Assembly (NCBI GenBank): GCA_025766275.1
Contig: JAFKAC010000006.1
Span: 868,001-932,000 of the forward strand
Length of the DNA stretch: 64,000 nucleotides
Direction of reading: 5' to 3'
Origin: Lactarius indigo
Lineage: Eukaryota > Basidiomycota > Agaricomycetes > Russulales > Russulaceae
Part shown: positions 24,738 through 38,000 of the stretch, one piece after another
Numbering within the stretch: the first letter of the stretch is position 1
How the letters are laid out: each line of letters opens with the position of its first letter
Program-made: the position numbers and the translations under genes
The notes under the pieces: model-generated
What the model was told of the DNA's origin: nothing
The model's database searches: none
The model's input: the letters and a program-made list of their open reading frames with translations, nothing else

Positions 24738-25921
24738 TGTAACGGCAGCACGGCCCTTGGGCCCGAAACTGGCTGTTTCCGAGCATCTCAGCCACTCCGA
24801 AACTGTCACCCGTCACACCTTATCTCATCCATCACCACCAACTCATCAACCTGTCTTCGCTCACTTCGCCTCGCCTCGTCTTTCATCCTTTCTCTCTCAT
24901 CTTGTTGTCAAATCTGTTGTTCCTTGCCTCGTCATCTTCCCCATCTCTTCTGTCATCGTCGGATGCCACCCAATTGCCCGTACTGGGCTAATGTCGCCTT
25001 CAAGCCTCCCAACTGCGATGCCAACGGCCTCAAGTCTACCATGCTTCCACCACTCACTATTCCTTTGCTTTCCCCAATGTCCTCATCACCTCCTTCACAT
25101 CTTCACCCTCGGCCAATTGACTTCACGTCATCGCCTCTCAAGCCACAACTTTTTGTCGGACTATTCTAGTTCGCACTCTCTGTCTCGGGCACAGGCATGC
25201 CCAATATCTCTCAATTTCTCCTTTCTTTTTCTGACATTTACTTTGTACTCGTAGTGCGCGTCGTTGATACCTCTGGCGCTGTCGTTCGGCCACGCTCCCT
25301 TGTTCTCCGACTCTCCTACTTTCCGATGACTTGTACCCTTTTCCCTGCGCTTGCCTCGTGTTTCCACCTGTTGATTCCCTCTCCACTTACAACTTTTAGT
25401 TTACCTTTTCCTACTTTTACACTTCCTTCCTCACACCTTTTAACTTAGTCGCAATTTTACTTCGTTTGGCTTTAGGTACTGACCACATGTATAAAAGCCT
25501 TGGGTTTGCATTCGGAATGGACCAGTTGATCTCTCCCCCATCCTTTCTCTTTTGTAATTAGTGTGATTCAGCTAGCTTTCGGGTCAGGCCTTAAAGTTGA
25601 AGGCACTTGAATTGCTTTTTCTCAATCGCTCAACTCATACCCCTCGTCTACTTCAAGATTGACTCTCCTCTTGTCTTTTTGACTCTGCACCGCTAACCCT
25701 TTGTACTTCTCTAGGTAAATTCCCTTCACGATTGATCTAACAATCTTCGCGAAGAGTTCTTTTGCTTGGCTCTGCTCATCGTCTCTTTCATCAACATCTC
25801 AGGTCATTCTTCTTGTATTAATCCCATATCCTATCGTCATCCCGGGCTGCTTTCCCTTTAACTCCCCTCTTCTCCACCCTCTGCCCACATTTACTCACGC
25901 ACGTGCTTTTGAGCACGTTCA
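24738..25921 (+). repeat. 5' LTR of outer element
   Basis: Starts TGTAACGGCAGC and ends GAGCACGTTCA. A TATA box (tataaaag) lies at 25490-25497 inside it, so transcription probably starts near 25520. The following bases (tggctgccccagtgag, from about 25924) are in the right place for a primer site that begins TGG; I cannot assign the tRNA. Confidence 0.85.
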
Positions 25922-28053
25922 CCTGGCTGCCCCAGTGAGGCAGAGTTAAGTGGTTTGTTCCCCTCCTCACTCTCGTTCAACTACTTCCACTCCGCAGTCA
26001 CCTTTGGTGACCACCCATATGCCCAAGCAGTCCAAACTCCCAGCCAGAGATCCGTTAACCGGGAAGTTTCTCAAGAACATCCCCTCATCCAACCCACCAG
26101 CTCCTTCCAACTCCCCACTCAATCCATCAATTCGTGAATGCGAACCCTTCCCCAGCTCCTCAACGCTTCCCGATCCCATAGAAAACATCTCCTCCAACAC
26201 CACTTCCACACCACACCTCTCTCTTGTCCTCCCGATTCCTGGTTCTTTTTCCCCTTTGGATTCCCCTTCCGATACCTTGGCTCCAGTCTCAACTCTTGTA
26301 TCTAAACATTTCGCTTCCCCCTCTTTGATCCCCATTCCTGTAACTAGAACCCCTTCTCCGTTTTCCTTGTCTCGCACGCCTCTTGAACCATCCTCATCTA
26401 GTATCTCTTCTGACTCATCTTCATCTTCATCTTCATCTTCATCTTCATCTTCGGCTTCTTCAACTGTTACTCTCATGCCTTGACCTTTGTCTATCATTCT
26501 CCCTGTAAACTTCAGAGCCTCTCAATTCTTGTCATCTCATCCTGATCCTCCTCAATCTCAAACCGGTCTAGACCCTGCCTCATCCTCCCTAACATCTTTG
26601 GCCTCCACCGTCCCACCCACCTCGTCCTTGTCCCTTGTACCAACTCAGTTCTCTACTCCTCAGCCACCCGATACAGCCACTGCATCCGCATCTATCCAAG
26701 CATCCACCTCCCAAACTCTCACACATCCCGCACCTTCCACATTGTCAGTAAACTTACCACCACCTCCAGCTGCACCTCCTGCACCTCCTGCACCACCAAC
26801 CGCCCCACCCGCACAACCAGCAAATCCACCAGTACCTCCTGCACCTCCTGTCGCACCTCTTGTACCTCCTATACAACCGGCACCACTTGTACCACCGGCA
26901 CCGGTCATTATGGCTGCCAATCCACCTACTGGCCCTGCTGCTATGCCATCTGCTCATGAGCACTGAGCACCGTTCTTTTCTGGACACATTGGAGACCTGT
27001 TTGACGAGTTTCTTCGAGAATTTGAGGAACTAGCTACTACCTATGCCCTTACACCCCAGCAAAAAGCAGAGACCATTCTTCGCTACATCCCACCCGAACT
27101 TCATGAATTATGGAGGTTACTTGAGGGCTATCCTGCACGCGACTGGGCACTCTTCCGTCAATCACTTGTAGAAATCTACAATGGGGCTTCAGCACAATCT
27201 AGGCACTCAAAGCAGAAGCTCTATGACTTTGCTCATCACAACAGTCGGACCTGCATGCACGATGAAGAAGACATCATAGAATATTACAGGCACTTCCTGG
27301 TAGTCAGTGAGCCCCTAGTAGGAGCTAATCGGATCACAACTGAAGAACGTGATTATGCATTCTGGTACGGATTCCATCCTGACGACCGTAAAAAACTAGC
27401 CCCTAGGCTCTTAGCCAAGTTTCCTGACCAACCAGATGGGCACCCATATGGCTTCAGCAAAGTATTCAAACTCGCTCGCATCACTTTTTCCAGTACCCCC
27501 TTCTTTCCCATGCAACTACAAGAGTGATGGCAACAGCTCGAAAGATCCCTTGGTCGAAGTTTCAGCCCATCAGATAGGGACCCCCGAGCACTAGATTCTG
27601 ATGGATGAAGCAAGCACTACGGACCTTTCCCTGATCCTAGAGATGTGTATACTCAGCCAGATTACACTCACCCAGAATATGCTCATCCAGATTGGGACAT
27701 GGGACAAGTGCCTAACAACTTGCCTCTCACATGAGCCCCTGACTCTCACTATGCTCACGCTCCTGATCTTCCCTATGCTCATGAACTTCCTTATGCATGT
27801 CCTTTCAATCTTCCCTATACTTGTGAACTTCCCTATGCACGTGCTCCCGACCCACCCCACATGCAGGCTCCTGAACCTTCTTACTTCCACGCTCCAGACT
27901 CACCTTGTGCTCCTAGACCCTCCATTGAGACTAAAACTGTTCACTTCAAAGAGCCCACTCAGGAAGAAGAAGACCATGAGCTAGAAGATGCATGGCCTTT
28001 CCATGCAAGAACGAAGCTATGCTGTCCTCTACGCTCGACTTGCTCATCGCTAT

Positions 28054-28773
28054 TGTAACACTACAGTAGGAATGTTCAGCTTGGCGTGAGCAAGTCTAGT
28101 CTTTCTATGTCAATGAGCGAGGGTTCAGCTGGTATTGGCAAGGTTTAAGTGGTTAACAAGGATCTCAGAGTATGACACAATACTCAAGATGTGAGTGGAG
28201 TTCAGGGGGTTCAAGAGGTTCGACGATTCAGCAGAGAGTTACCCCAAGGGAATGGGAAAACAATGTATACTGTGATGGTAAAGAAGTCGAGTCTAAGGAT
28301 ACAAGCTACTTAGGGCCACGACTTATATAGAAAAAGGTTTGTTTGTGTGGAACAAACAAATGGCGCAATCTGCAGCAAGCATGGGAAGCAACACAGCAAT
28401 CTGCAGCAAGCGTGTGAAGGAAGTACAGCAATCTGCAGCAGGCACGGGAAAAGGAAGAAGATGTGCACAGCTATCCACAGTAAGTGTGAGAAGAAACAAG
28501 GATATAAAAGGCAAGTGAGACATGTCTCAAAGTTAAAAATAGAAATGAGACACCTGCCATAAAAGGGTGCATTTAGCCCAAGTATAGTAATAATAAAGAC
28601 TTATAAGGACAATGAATGTCTCATTGTCTCACTTTGCACTAGGAGAGAATCTTAAGGCTCCTAGTGCGCAGCAAGTCCGAAAAAGGGAAAGCCAAGAAAG
28701 GAAAGACTTTCCCACAAATGCAAGTGTAGGTAAGAAACTAAGGTAAAGCCAAAAACAAGTCCAGTCCGTAACA
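28054..28773. mobile_element. solo LTR 1 inside the outer gag
   Basis: Runs from TGTAACACTACAG to GTCCGTAACA (720 bp) and is flanked by a perfect 5-bp target duplication gctat (28049-28053 and 28774-28778). No internal coding sequence remains, so it is the product of LTR-LTR recombination. Removing it with one gctat joins LYARLAHRY to PDVTKNVPKPE. Confidence 0.88.
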
Positions 28774-29339
28774 GCTATCCTGACGTCACAAAGAATGTCC
28801 CGAAGCCCGAGATGATGCAGCCATCATTCGCCTTCCAAACCCCCTCCACCCCAACTTCCTCATCTCATCAACCTTGGACTGAACGCTTGGTTCCTGCTCC
28901 CCCTCCTACTGTATCTTCTGATTCCTCGTTCTTTTGTTCACGCACTATGAGTTGCACCTTCTGCTCACAGACTAACCACCGTATTCGGGAATGTCCAATC
29001 GTGCAAGAATATGTCTGCTTGGGACGAGCTGTTGTCATCAACAATTGCATCCACCTACCCAACAGCCAGCCAATCCCTAACAACATCCCCAGGGCCAACT
29101 TGCAGATGAAGATCAACACTTGGATGGCCGGAAATATGGCAGACACTGCTGATCCCTCCCCATTCATTCACGACCCTCCACCTCACGCTGCTAACAGTTT
29201 CGAGATTGTACCAGAAAGAACTTATGGTCAAGCAGTCCAGCAAGCTCACATTGTCGAAGTCCCAACTGCTGACGAGCCTGAGAGTGGCAGTAATGAAATA
29301 GGAGAGGATGCACATGATCTATTTGAGACCTATGCAACC

Positions 29340-30049
29340 TGTAGTGGTATGACTTATCACATACAACTAGACCAAGGTGAGGTAAGTGAACTGAACTGGT
29401 AGCACACCCAAGCCTAGCACGGAGACAAGTCATGTGCCGAACGTACAGTCACAATGGAGAGTTTGCACACTTGAGGTCTTTATACAAGACCAAAGGCAAG
29501 GTGATCACGCTGTGGCACGCTGAGTGGAGAACCAAGAGGACAAGTTGGTTCCACTCAGGATGCTACATGAGGGTTTATATACATTGCTGCGGCTGAGATC
29601 AAATTACTACTGAACCTTGTTACTAAAGGTATGTGTAATAGTAATGAGTCAGACGCTGATGCGTCGTGTCTAATAATAGCATTATCTGTTGTGCTGACTG
29701 ATGCACAGTCATTAATGCTGACAGAACAAGTGACGTGTCCTTATCTATGAGTCACAACCCTATGACAACGTAGTCTAGAACTATCTAGAATGTTCCCTGC
29801 TTATCGTCCAATGAGAAACTACTGTACTAATGAGGAAAGTGACCTAAAGAGGTAACATCCAATAAGGAAGTTACTATCCCAGGGTCACTTGCTTGTGGGT
29901 GCACATGTTGGCATCATGTGACTAACTATCTTATCATATCTAATGATAAGGACTTGGGGTACTTAACACAATGTTAGAGACTCGTATCTTTACTGAATAA
30001 ATCTGTAAAAATACAGAAAAATAAGGCAAAAAATAGAGCATCTGTGACA
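29340..30049. mobile_element. solo LTR 2 inside the outer gag, different family
   Basis: Runs from TGTAGTGGTATG to GCATCTGTGACA (710 bp) with the target duplication caacc (29335-29339 and 30050-30054). Its ends differ from solo LTR 1, so it is another family. Removal joins DLFETYAT to QKKKQDAKASQLLEL in frame. Confidence 0.85.
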
Positions 30050-30213
30050 CAACCCAGAAGAAGAAACAGGATGCGAAGGCGTCGCAGCTCCTGGAGCTCA
30101 CTCAGACAAGTAAGTCCACCACCCCAACTGCTGCTTCCTCAAGCAAAGCACCTCCGAGCAAGACCCCCACTAGCAAAACCTCTGCAAGCGCATCCATTCC
30201 CTCATCCTCCAAC

Positions 30214-33200
30214 ATGCTCCATCCCTCTTCCAATAACATGCCTGCTCCTGCACCGGTTACCACTTCCCCTCCTTCCTCATCCACGGCTCCTCACGCTGCA
30301 CCACAGTATTGTTACCAGTCCAATGCAGAAGATCAGCGACTGACTACTGAGCTGTACCAATGGCTCCTCGATGGCAAACTATCCCTCATCATGCCTGCTC
30401 ACATCCTTGCAGCCAGCCCAACCATTCACAAAGAACTAATTGAGTGTCTTCGAACTTGTAGGGTTGATGCTGCCAGCTTTGAAGAGCCCGCATCTTCCTC
30501 AACCACTCCTCCTTCCACAGTCTTTGAACTTTCCACCCCTCATACCGCCAAATACTCACTTCCTCTGCATGAAATCAACCTCTTGATCAATGGCATTGTC
30601 TCTGAAGCTGGTGTACTGGATCAAGGCTCTCAAATAGTTGTTATCCGAAAGGACTTAGCTCAAGAAGCTGGCACATACATCAATCACAACCATCGGCTTG
30701 AGATGGAAGGTGCCAACAGATTGGTCAGTAAGACCTTAGGATGTGCCGAGAATCTGTCAATGCAAGTCGGCGATGTATCTTTCGAGGTTCATGCTCACGT
30801 CATAGATCATGCCCCATTCCGTCTTCTCCTTGGACGACCATTCCACCACCTTTTGCTTTGCCGACTTGAAGACCATCCTGATGGATGCGTCGATGTGTCT
30901 GTCCGCGATCCTGCCGATCCTGCTCACTCAGTCTCTATCCCATCTCACGCTCGTAAGGCTCAGGTTGGCTTTGTTTGAGCCCTCTCCCTTGACTCATGCC
31001 CTGCTCCTCCTCATTTTGATGGGCTTCGCTCATATCATAATTCAGCATTCAATTTCTTGTCTCAGATGACCTCAGAACCTGTCTTAGCCTACTAATGAGT
31101 TGCCAAGAAGGTACGGCCTGTTTCTGCTTCACTTCCTGAGGACTACCGTATCATTCGCCGCATCCCTGTCGACCCTCTCCTTTCACTTCCTGCGCTTCCA
31201 ACCCATCCTCCCGATTTTATGCCTGGTACTTGGCTCACTCAGGAATGTCTCGACGACTTAGACCTCAATTGCTACGGTTTTCTTCTGCCCGAAGAATTGA
31301 AGCTGCTGCACCACATTCTTCGTGTCAATGAGCTCGGACTAGCTTGGACTGAGGCTGAGAAAGGTTGGTTCCACGATGACTATGTTTCACCCATCAAAAT
31401 CCCTGTGATCAAACATATTCCCTGGGTCCAGAAGAATATCCCCATCCCTACTGGCATCCTCGACCAAGTTATCCAAATTTTTCGAGAGAAATTCGTGGCC
31501 GGAGTTTACGAACATTTAGACGCTTCATACCAGTCTTGTTGGTTCTGCGTAAAGAAGAAGAACAGTACATTACGCCTTGTCCACGACCTCCAACCTCTGA
31601 ATGCTGTGACCGTCCGAAACTCTGGTGTACCCCCACTTGCTGATCAACTCATTGAGGCGATGGCTGGCCGCACATGCTATAGCATGCTAGACCTGTTCAT
31701 CAGCTACGATCACCGCACTCTTGACGTCACTTCTCATGATCTGACCACCATCCAGTCTCCAATCGGCGCTCTTCATCTCACATGTTTACCTCAGGGCTGG
31801 ACTAACGCCGTTGCCATTTTCCATGAAGATGTCACCTTTATCTTGGAAGCAGAGATTCCCCACATTGCTTGGCCCTTTGTCAATGACTGTAGCATCAAGG
31901 GCCCGGCCTCACGCTTTGAAACAGAAGACGGCGGCTTTGAAGTCATTCCCGAGAACCCCGGCATTCACAAATTTATCTGGCAGCACCTCAACGACGTTCA
32001 TCGCATCCTCCATCATCTCAGCTGTGCTGGCGCCACTGTCTCAGCCAAGAAGCTTTTCGTCGCTGTACCTGAAGTCATCATTCTCGGGCACAAGTGCAAT
32101 TATGATGGACATGTGCCTGATGACTCTAAAATTGTGAAGATCCCGGACTGGCCCACGTGCAAGAACATCACGGACGTTCGGGCTTTCCTCGGCCTAGCTG
32201 GCTACATGCAAATCTGGATTCGCAACTATTCGGCAATCGCTCACCCCCTCGTTAACCTCACGTGCAAAGGGGAAACTTTCATCTAGGAAGAACAGCACGA
32301 AGAAGCCATGCAACACCTCAAGGATGCGATCATCAATTCCCTGGCTCTTATCTCCATCGACTACACTACTGATTGCCCTGTCTTCTTAGCTGTGGACTCA
32401 TCTTGGTGCAGAGTTGGCTGGATCTTGTCTCAGGAGTGTGCTGATGGCAAACATCGTCCTTCTCACTTCAGCTCAATTTCTTGGAATGAGCGCAAATCTA
32501 ACTATTCCCAGCCAAAGATCAAGCTCTACGGTCTTTTCTGGGCTCTTCACACCCTTCGACTTCACCTCGTCGGCATCCTCAATCTCATTGTTGAGATGGA
32601 TGCAGTTTTTGTTCACAGCATGCTCAACAACCCCGACATCCAGCCCAACACCATTATCAATCATTGGATTGCTGCCATCCTTCTCTTTGACTTCAAGCTC
32701 ATTCATGTTCCTGCTGAAAAGCATCAAGGCCCCGACAGACTCTCAAGACGCGAACCTGTGGAGGGGGAGGATGACGATGAAGACAATCCCGAAGAATGGA
32801 TCGACAACACGCTTGGACTCGGTATCTAGGTGACCTCTACACTAATGACTCTCTCACACTCCTGCGTCAGCAAAGTTACAAACTCAGTTCTCTTGCTCAA
32901 CTCGGAAGAAGACAAGATTACCGACCCTCCCATTGACTTCCCCTCCACCCACAAATTCTTCAATATGGACGTAGAGCTGGACAACATCCGATCCTATCTA
33001 GAGACCCTCAAGACCCCTCCTGGTTTCAATGACAATGATGACGCTTGGCAGAAACTTCTCAAAAAGACGAAGCGTTACTTTTTGCTTGACGGAAGACTCT
33101 GGCGATGCAATCCCTCTGGCCGAGACCAGCTGATCATCCCTTATTCCCAGTGCTACCACATCATTCACAACGTTCACGACAACCTTGGCCATAAAGGTGT

Positions 33201-34347
33201 GTACTCCACGAGGCGCACTCTCCTCGATTGTTTCTGGTGGCCCTCCCTCAATCACGATGTCAAATGGTACATCAAAACCTGTCACCAATGCCAACTCCGA
33301 CAAACTACCAAGGTCCGCATCCCTCCTGTCGTCCCCATTCCCGCTCCTCTCTTTTGCAAGGCCTACATCGACACAATGCATATGACTGCTTCTGGTGGCT
33401 GCACTTATCTCATCCAAGCTCGCTGTTCCCTCACCGCCTGGCCTGAGTGGTGCACCCTTCACACAGAAACTGGTCATACGATTGGCAAGTTCATTTTCGA
33501 AGAAATTCTCTGCCACTGGGGTGCTGTGGAGGAGATTGTCACTGACAACAGCTCGGCTTATATTGCAGTGCTCGACTGGCTAGCTAACAAGTTCAACATT
33601 CGACACATTCGCATTTTGGCTTACAACTCCAGGGCAAACAGCATCGTCAAACGACAACATAGGACCATTTGGGATTCCCTACTCAAGGCTTGCAAAGGCG
33701 AAGCTTCAAAATGGCTAGGCATAGTGCCCTACATTTTCTGGGCAGACAGAGTCACCACCCATCACTCTACTGGACATTCCCCCTTTTTCATGGCTCATGG
33801 CATCGAGCCCATCCTTCCTTTCGACCTCGCTCAAGCAAATTTCCTCATTCCTAATCTCACCACCCCTCTCTCCACTTCCGAACTCATCACAATCCAATTG
33901 CGTCAGCTCCAGATGCGTGAGGATGACTTGGCTCATATTTGAGATGACATTGTGAAGAGTCGAGTCTCGGCTGCTCATAGTTTCGGGCGACATACTTCCC
34001 AGAAAATAGGAACTGCCCCCACTTCGTTCTCTCTCGGGGACCTGGTTCTGATCCGAAACTCTGTAGTCGAGACCACTCATTCTCATAAGATGAAACCTTG
34101 TTATTTTGGTCCCATGGTGGTGGTGAAGAAAACCCGCAATGGAGCATATCGACTTGCTGAGCTAGACGGCGCTGTATTGAGACTTCATTTTGCTGCCTTC
34201 CATCTTGTTCCTTACCACGCTTGCTCACGTTCAACCATTTCTGTCACATGTCTGTTAGATTCCGAGGACCTTGCTACCCTCAACAACGCTGTAGAAGACC
34301 CCGCAGAAGCCAAAGAAGACTTGACTGGGGACAGTCAAGATTTTTAA
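30214..34347 (+). pseudogene. outer element pol (protease, RT, RNase H, integrase)
   Basis: One frame carries the whole polyprotein through stops at 30976 (TGA), about 31093-31098 (TAATGA), 32284 (TAG), 32827 (TAG) and 33940 (TGA), without a frameshift. The protease site reads VLDQGSQ, where D-T/S-G is expected. RT shows WFCVKKKNSTLRLVHDLQPL, but the catalytic box is FVND (31876-31887) instead of a Y/F-x-D-D. RNase H has VFLAVDSSW. Integrase has the HHCC finger (VHDNLGHKG...CHQCQLRQ) and DNSSAY, while the final catalytic Glu is Lys in NSIVKRQHR (33649-33651). The polyprotein is decayed and inactive. Confidence 0.88.
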
Positions 34348-34359
34348 CCCCCCGGGAGG

Positions 34360-34614
34360 TGTAATGGCAGCATGGCCCTTGGGCCTGAAACTGGCTGTTT
34401 CCGAGCATCTCAGCCACTCCAAAACTGTCACCCATCACGCCTTATCTCATCCATCACCACCAACTCATCAACCTGTCTTCGCTCACTTCACCTTGCCTCA
34501 TCTTTCATCCTTTCTCTCTCATCTTGTTGTCGAATCTGTCGTTCCTTGCCTCGTCATCTTCCCTGTCTCTTCCATCATCATCGGACGCCACCTGATTGCC
34601 CGTACTGGGCTAAT
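34360..34614 (+). repeat. 3' LTR of outer element, first part
   Basis: Matches the start of the 5' LTR (TGTAATGGCAGCATGGCCC) up to cgtactgggctaat, where element A begins. The purine stretch gggagg just before it (34353-34358) is a short polypurine tract candidate. Most differences from the 5' LTR are C/T or G/A at CpG. Confidence 0.88.
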
Positions 34615-35068
34615 TGTAACGCCGTCACGACGTTAGCTCGACTTGAGCTCTGGTAAGGCGACTTGTAACTTAGCTAATCATGCGCTACGGTGTATGGCAC
34701 GAAGGCAAGGTTCTAGATGTTCGAAGACACTAGTACAGCTGCAACCCCCTTGTCGTCGGGACAAGGCGAGATCCGAGGTATGAGACAAGAAGTGACGATT
34801 GAAGAAGACCAAGATGGTTCGTCTTGGTCTTCCGCAGCTATCTTAAATACAAGAAGAGCAGGCTTTCAAGCGCTGCTATGAGTCACTGTATCGTAGCGTC
34901 CAACATATCGCGTAAGTACTGCAATCCTAATACTACTACTACTTGTACTAGGATCGAGTCATCCTTCAACGCCTAACTCCTATCGTAAACCCCGAGTCCG
35001 TGACTAATCTACCTTACTGCCGTAGTCACAACCGGTATAGTAAGGGTCCCACATACGTAACTGTAACA
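34615..35068 (-). repeat. element A 3' LTR
   Basis: 454 bp, TGTTAC...GTTACA when read in the sense of the element. It is preceded (in sense) by the polypurine tract AAAAGGGGGTGA at about 35069-35080. By eye it differs from the 5' LTR at about 15 sites, all transitions and nearly all at CpG. Confidence 0.92.
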
Positions 35069-35098
35069 TCACCCCCTTTTCAGCGTGAGACCCCAGAC

Positions 35099-38000
35099 TC
35101 ACTGAAAGTCTCGCACTGCCCAGGTGGACTGCTCATCGCTAATCCGTTCAAACACGTTAGCCCTCTCCAGCTGATAGATACAGTCCCTCTTGTCGTCCCT
35201 CGCTGACAGCCACATGGCCTGGAGTTGACGGATGCGGGCAGTGAGCCGCTCTTCTTCGTATGCGGCCGCCCAGTAACGTGTCACCTCCGCAGTCAGAGAC
35301 TCGTCTCCGATGCGGTTCAGCGCGTGGTCAGTGACTTTGTCAGTAGCGAGGATAACTAGATCCTCATGGGCGATGAAGGCACGTCCTGCAGCCGATAGCA
35401 CCAGGAAGGCGTAGAGAGGTTTGCCGTAGAGATGAGGAGAGCCAGGGATGAGCCCCAGCACAAAAGGATTCGCACCTCCAACAATCTGAATGTGACTGGC
35501 ATTCCTCTCTATGCCATCAGGTCCGGTGATGGGGAAGTGAATGTAATGGGGCTGTCGATTCGCCCTGAACCCTTCAGGTGCAAGGACCTGCGCAGGGTCG
35601 TCGTCGTGCGTGATGGGGGTGTGAAGTGCGACGCTGGGCAGTCGCACACGTCCTCGAGACATGGGGGTGCCATCGGTGTGGATGAGCCATGGGGTGATTC
35701 GGGGATTAGTAGGGTGGCTGTGCGTTCGAAGTAGGGGGTGTCTGACCGGGTAGTAATCCTCATTGTCAGTGTAAGCCTCGTTGTTAGGGAGCGTTGCCTG
35801 TGCTGCCGCAGCTCACTCAATCTCCTCTGCGCTAAGCGCAGTTGTTCATCAGCCCACCCCTTCGCCGCTCTCCGCCAGTCCTCCGCTGCTTCTAACTCCA
35901 GTTGGGTCCTCGAGGGGACGGCCGGCAGGGAGAATTCCCCGTGTGCCGATAAGGTCGTCACCTGGGGGGATGATGGCAACAGGTTCTCGATTGCCATTGT
36001 TGTCTCGGAAGATGTGAGGGACGGCATGCTGCTGCTCGTCGTCGGGCTGGTGAGTCGGGTCGGGGAACCTCTGTAGGACATTAGCCCACTCTTGAGTGGT
36101 GATATGCCCTGCTCGCATGTCTGCAGGTGTGTACAGAGTGAGCTGGACCTGTTGAACCACGGTTTCTTCGTTGTCTTTGAGGATGTTGGCAGCATCTTGT
36201 GCGACTTGGTCGAGGAGGATCGCCGTGGTGACATGTCTGAGGGGAGAAGTGGGCATAGAGGTATGAGAGGATCGGATGTAGGAATGATACTCTCCCTGGT
36301 TGTCCTCAGGCTGGCTTTTAAGGAGTCGTACGGCTGTTTGGCCCGCTTGATACTTCTTTATCGCTTCTGGAGCGAATACGTCATCCTTATCGACCCACTG
36401 GTTCTCCGAATCCAGATAGCCCTTCCATTTGACGAGATATTGCAACTTCCTCCCCCTTCCGAAATGCCGAGAGTCTATAATGGCCTCGACTTCATACTCT
36501 TCCTCGCCTTCCACAAGATCCGGTGGCAGGCATGAGAAGTTCTTGCCGTGAAAGGTGGTGATCTTGTATGGTGTGAGAAGATCGATGTGAAACACTGGAT
36601 GGATGCTCCACTGTGTGGGAAGTTCTAGACGATAATTGTAGGGGGACATCACCTGAGTCACTTTAAATGGTCCGTGGCGTCGTGCCGCTAGTTTTGCTGT
36701 GGGTTGATTGGTTTGCAGATGTTTTCCTTCTAGCCATACTTGGTCACCGACTTGATAACGCGGAGTGTCTTTGTGCCGAACCCAGCTATCTTGTGCCTTC
36801 TTGATAAGGTCCTGGGCAAGTTGACGTGCTTCCTTTAGCTGTGTCAGTCTGGTGATCACGTTTGGGATTGGGGATGGCTTATCCGTCCAATCGGTCGTCA
36901 GGTTATACCCCATCAGGAGCATAAACGGCGATTGCTTTGTGTGCTCGTGGGGCCAATTGTTGTGAGCGAATTCTGCTATGGGGAGGTACTCCGCCCAGTT
37001 ATCTTGACGCTCATTAGCCCAAAATCATAGATATTGTTCGAGCCACTGATTGGTCTGCTTGGACTGTCCATCTGTGTGCGGGTGATAGGCCGTGGAAATG
37101 TTTTGTTGGATGCCCAGTATGCGGCATATTTTGCATGTGAATTTAGAGGTGAATCGGGGGTCACGGTCGCTGATGATTTTACACGGTAGCCCAAATCATC
37201 TGAACACATGGTTGACGTACAAAATGGCAGTGCCTTCTGCTGTAATCTCCTCGTTGCATGGGATAAATATGGATGCTTTGCTGCAGTCGTGGTCAGTGAT
37301 GGTCAAAATACTGTCATATGACTGCGAGGTTGGTAGTTTGGTGATGAAGTCTAGGGCGATGGTGTGGAAGGGAGGGGCGTCCGTGGCAGCTGTAATTGGG
37401 TGTAATGGGGCACGGGTTGGTTGGGTATTGACCTTATTCCACTGGCAGTCAGCACATCCCGTGACGTACTCATACACATCTTGGCAAATACTTGGCCACC
37501 AGTGGTGCCGCTCTACGATCCGTTGTGTCCTGCTTATTCCGGGGTGTCCGTGTACCGGTGGGTCGTGATGGTCTTGTATAATGGCCCGGTATGTTGTCAT
37601 TGGTCCCGTAATCACCAATCGCCCATCCTTGTACCATTCTCCTTCAATCTTCTTAAGACGATGGGCATCGACCCAGGCTTTGATCATGATGGGGTCTTGT
37701 CGTCGTCTTGGTTGTTGCATCATGGGGTGTATTTCCAACGTGCATGCGACGTTAGTGGCTCGTATGAACACTTCCAGAGGTAAGACAACTACACCTTGGT
37801 TGTCCTCTTCCCCCTGGTCATAGTCTGGTCATCTTGATAACGCATCTGCTCTGCCGTTGTTCTTCCCTTTGATGTGATGGATCTCGAAGTCGTATTCCAT
37901 TAGTTCTAGCACTTCCTGCGCAACCCTTCGACTGATCTTCTGTGGTGTCTTCCAGTACTGCAGGTTTAGATGGTCCGAGAATATCTTGATCTTATGTGGT

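Larger units (their letters stand above)
26019..30213 (+). pseudogene. outer element gag region with zinc knuckle
   Basis: From ATG 26019 (MPKQSKLPARDPLTGKFLKN) a long Ser/Pro-rich head is followed by a retrotransposon Gag core (near 26980-27490, with FFSGHIGDLFDEFLREFEEL and ATTYALTPQQKAETILRYIP). A CCHC knuckle follows (CTFCSQTNHRIREC, about 28953-28994). The same frame is kept through in-frame TGA codons at about 26481, 26964, 27525, 27603 and 27732. One extra T near 28000 shifts the frame. Two solo LTRs interrupt it (28054-28773 and 29340-30049). Subtracting each with one target copy restores frame exactly, so the host sequence was one continuous Gag-Pol frame. Confidence 0.8.

Noticed and set aside
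26415..26460. TCATCT hexamer array as a regulatory repeat
   Set aside because: It lies in the gag reading frame and encodes a Ser run; a low-complexity coding tract is enough.
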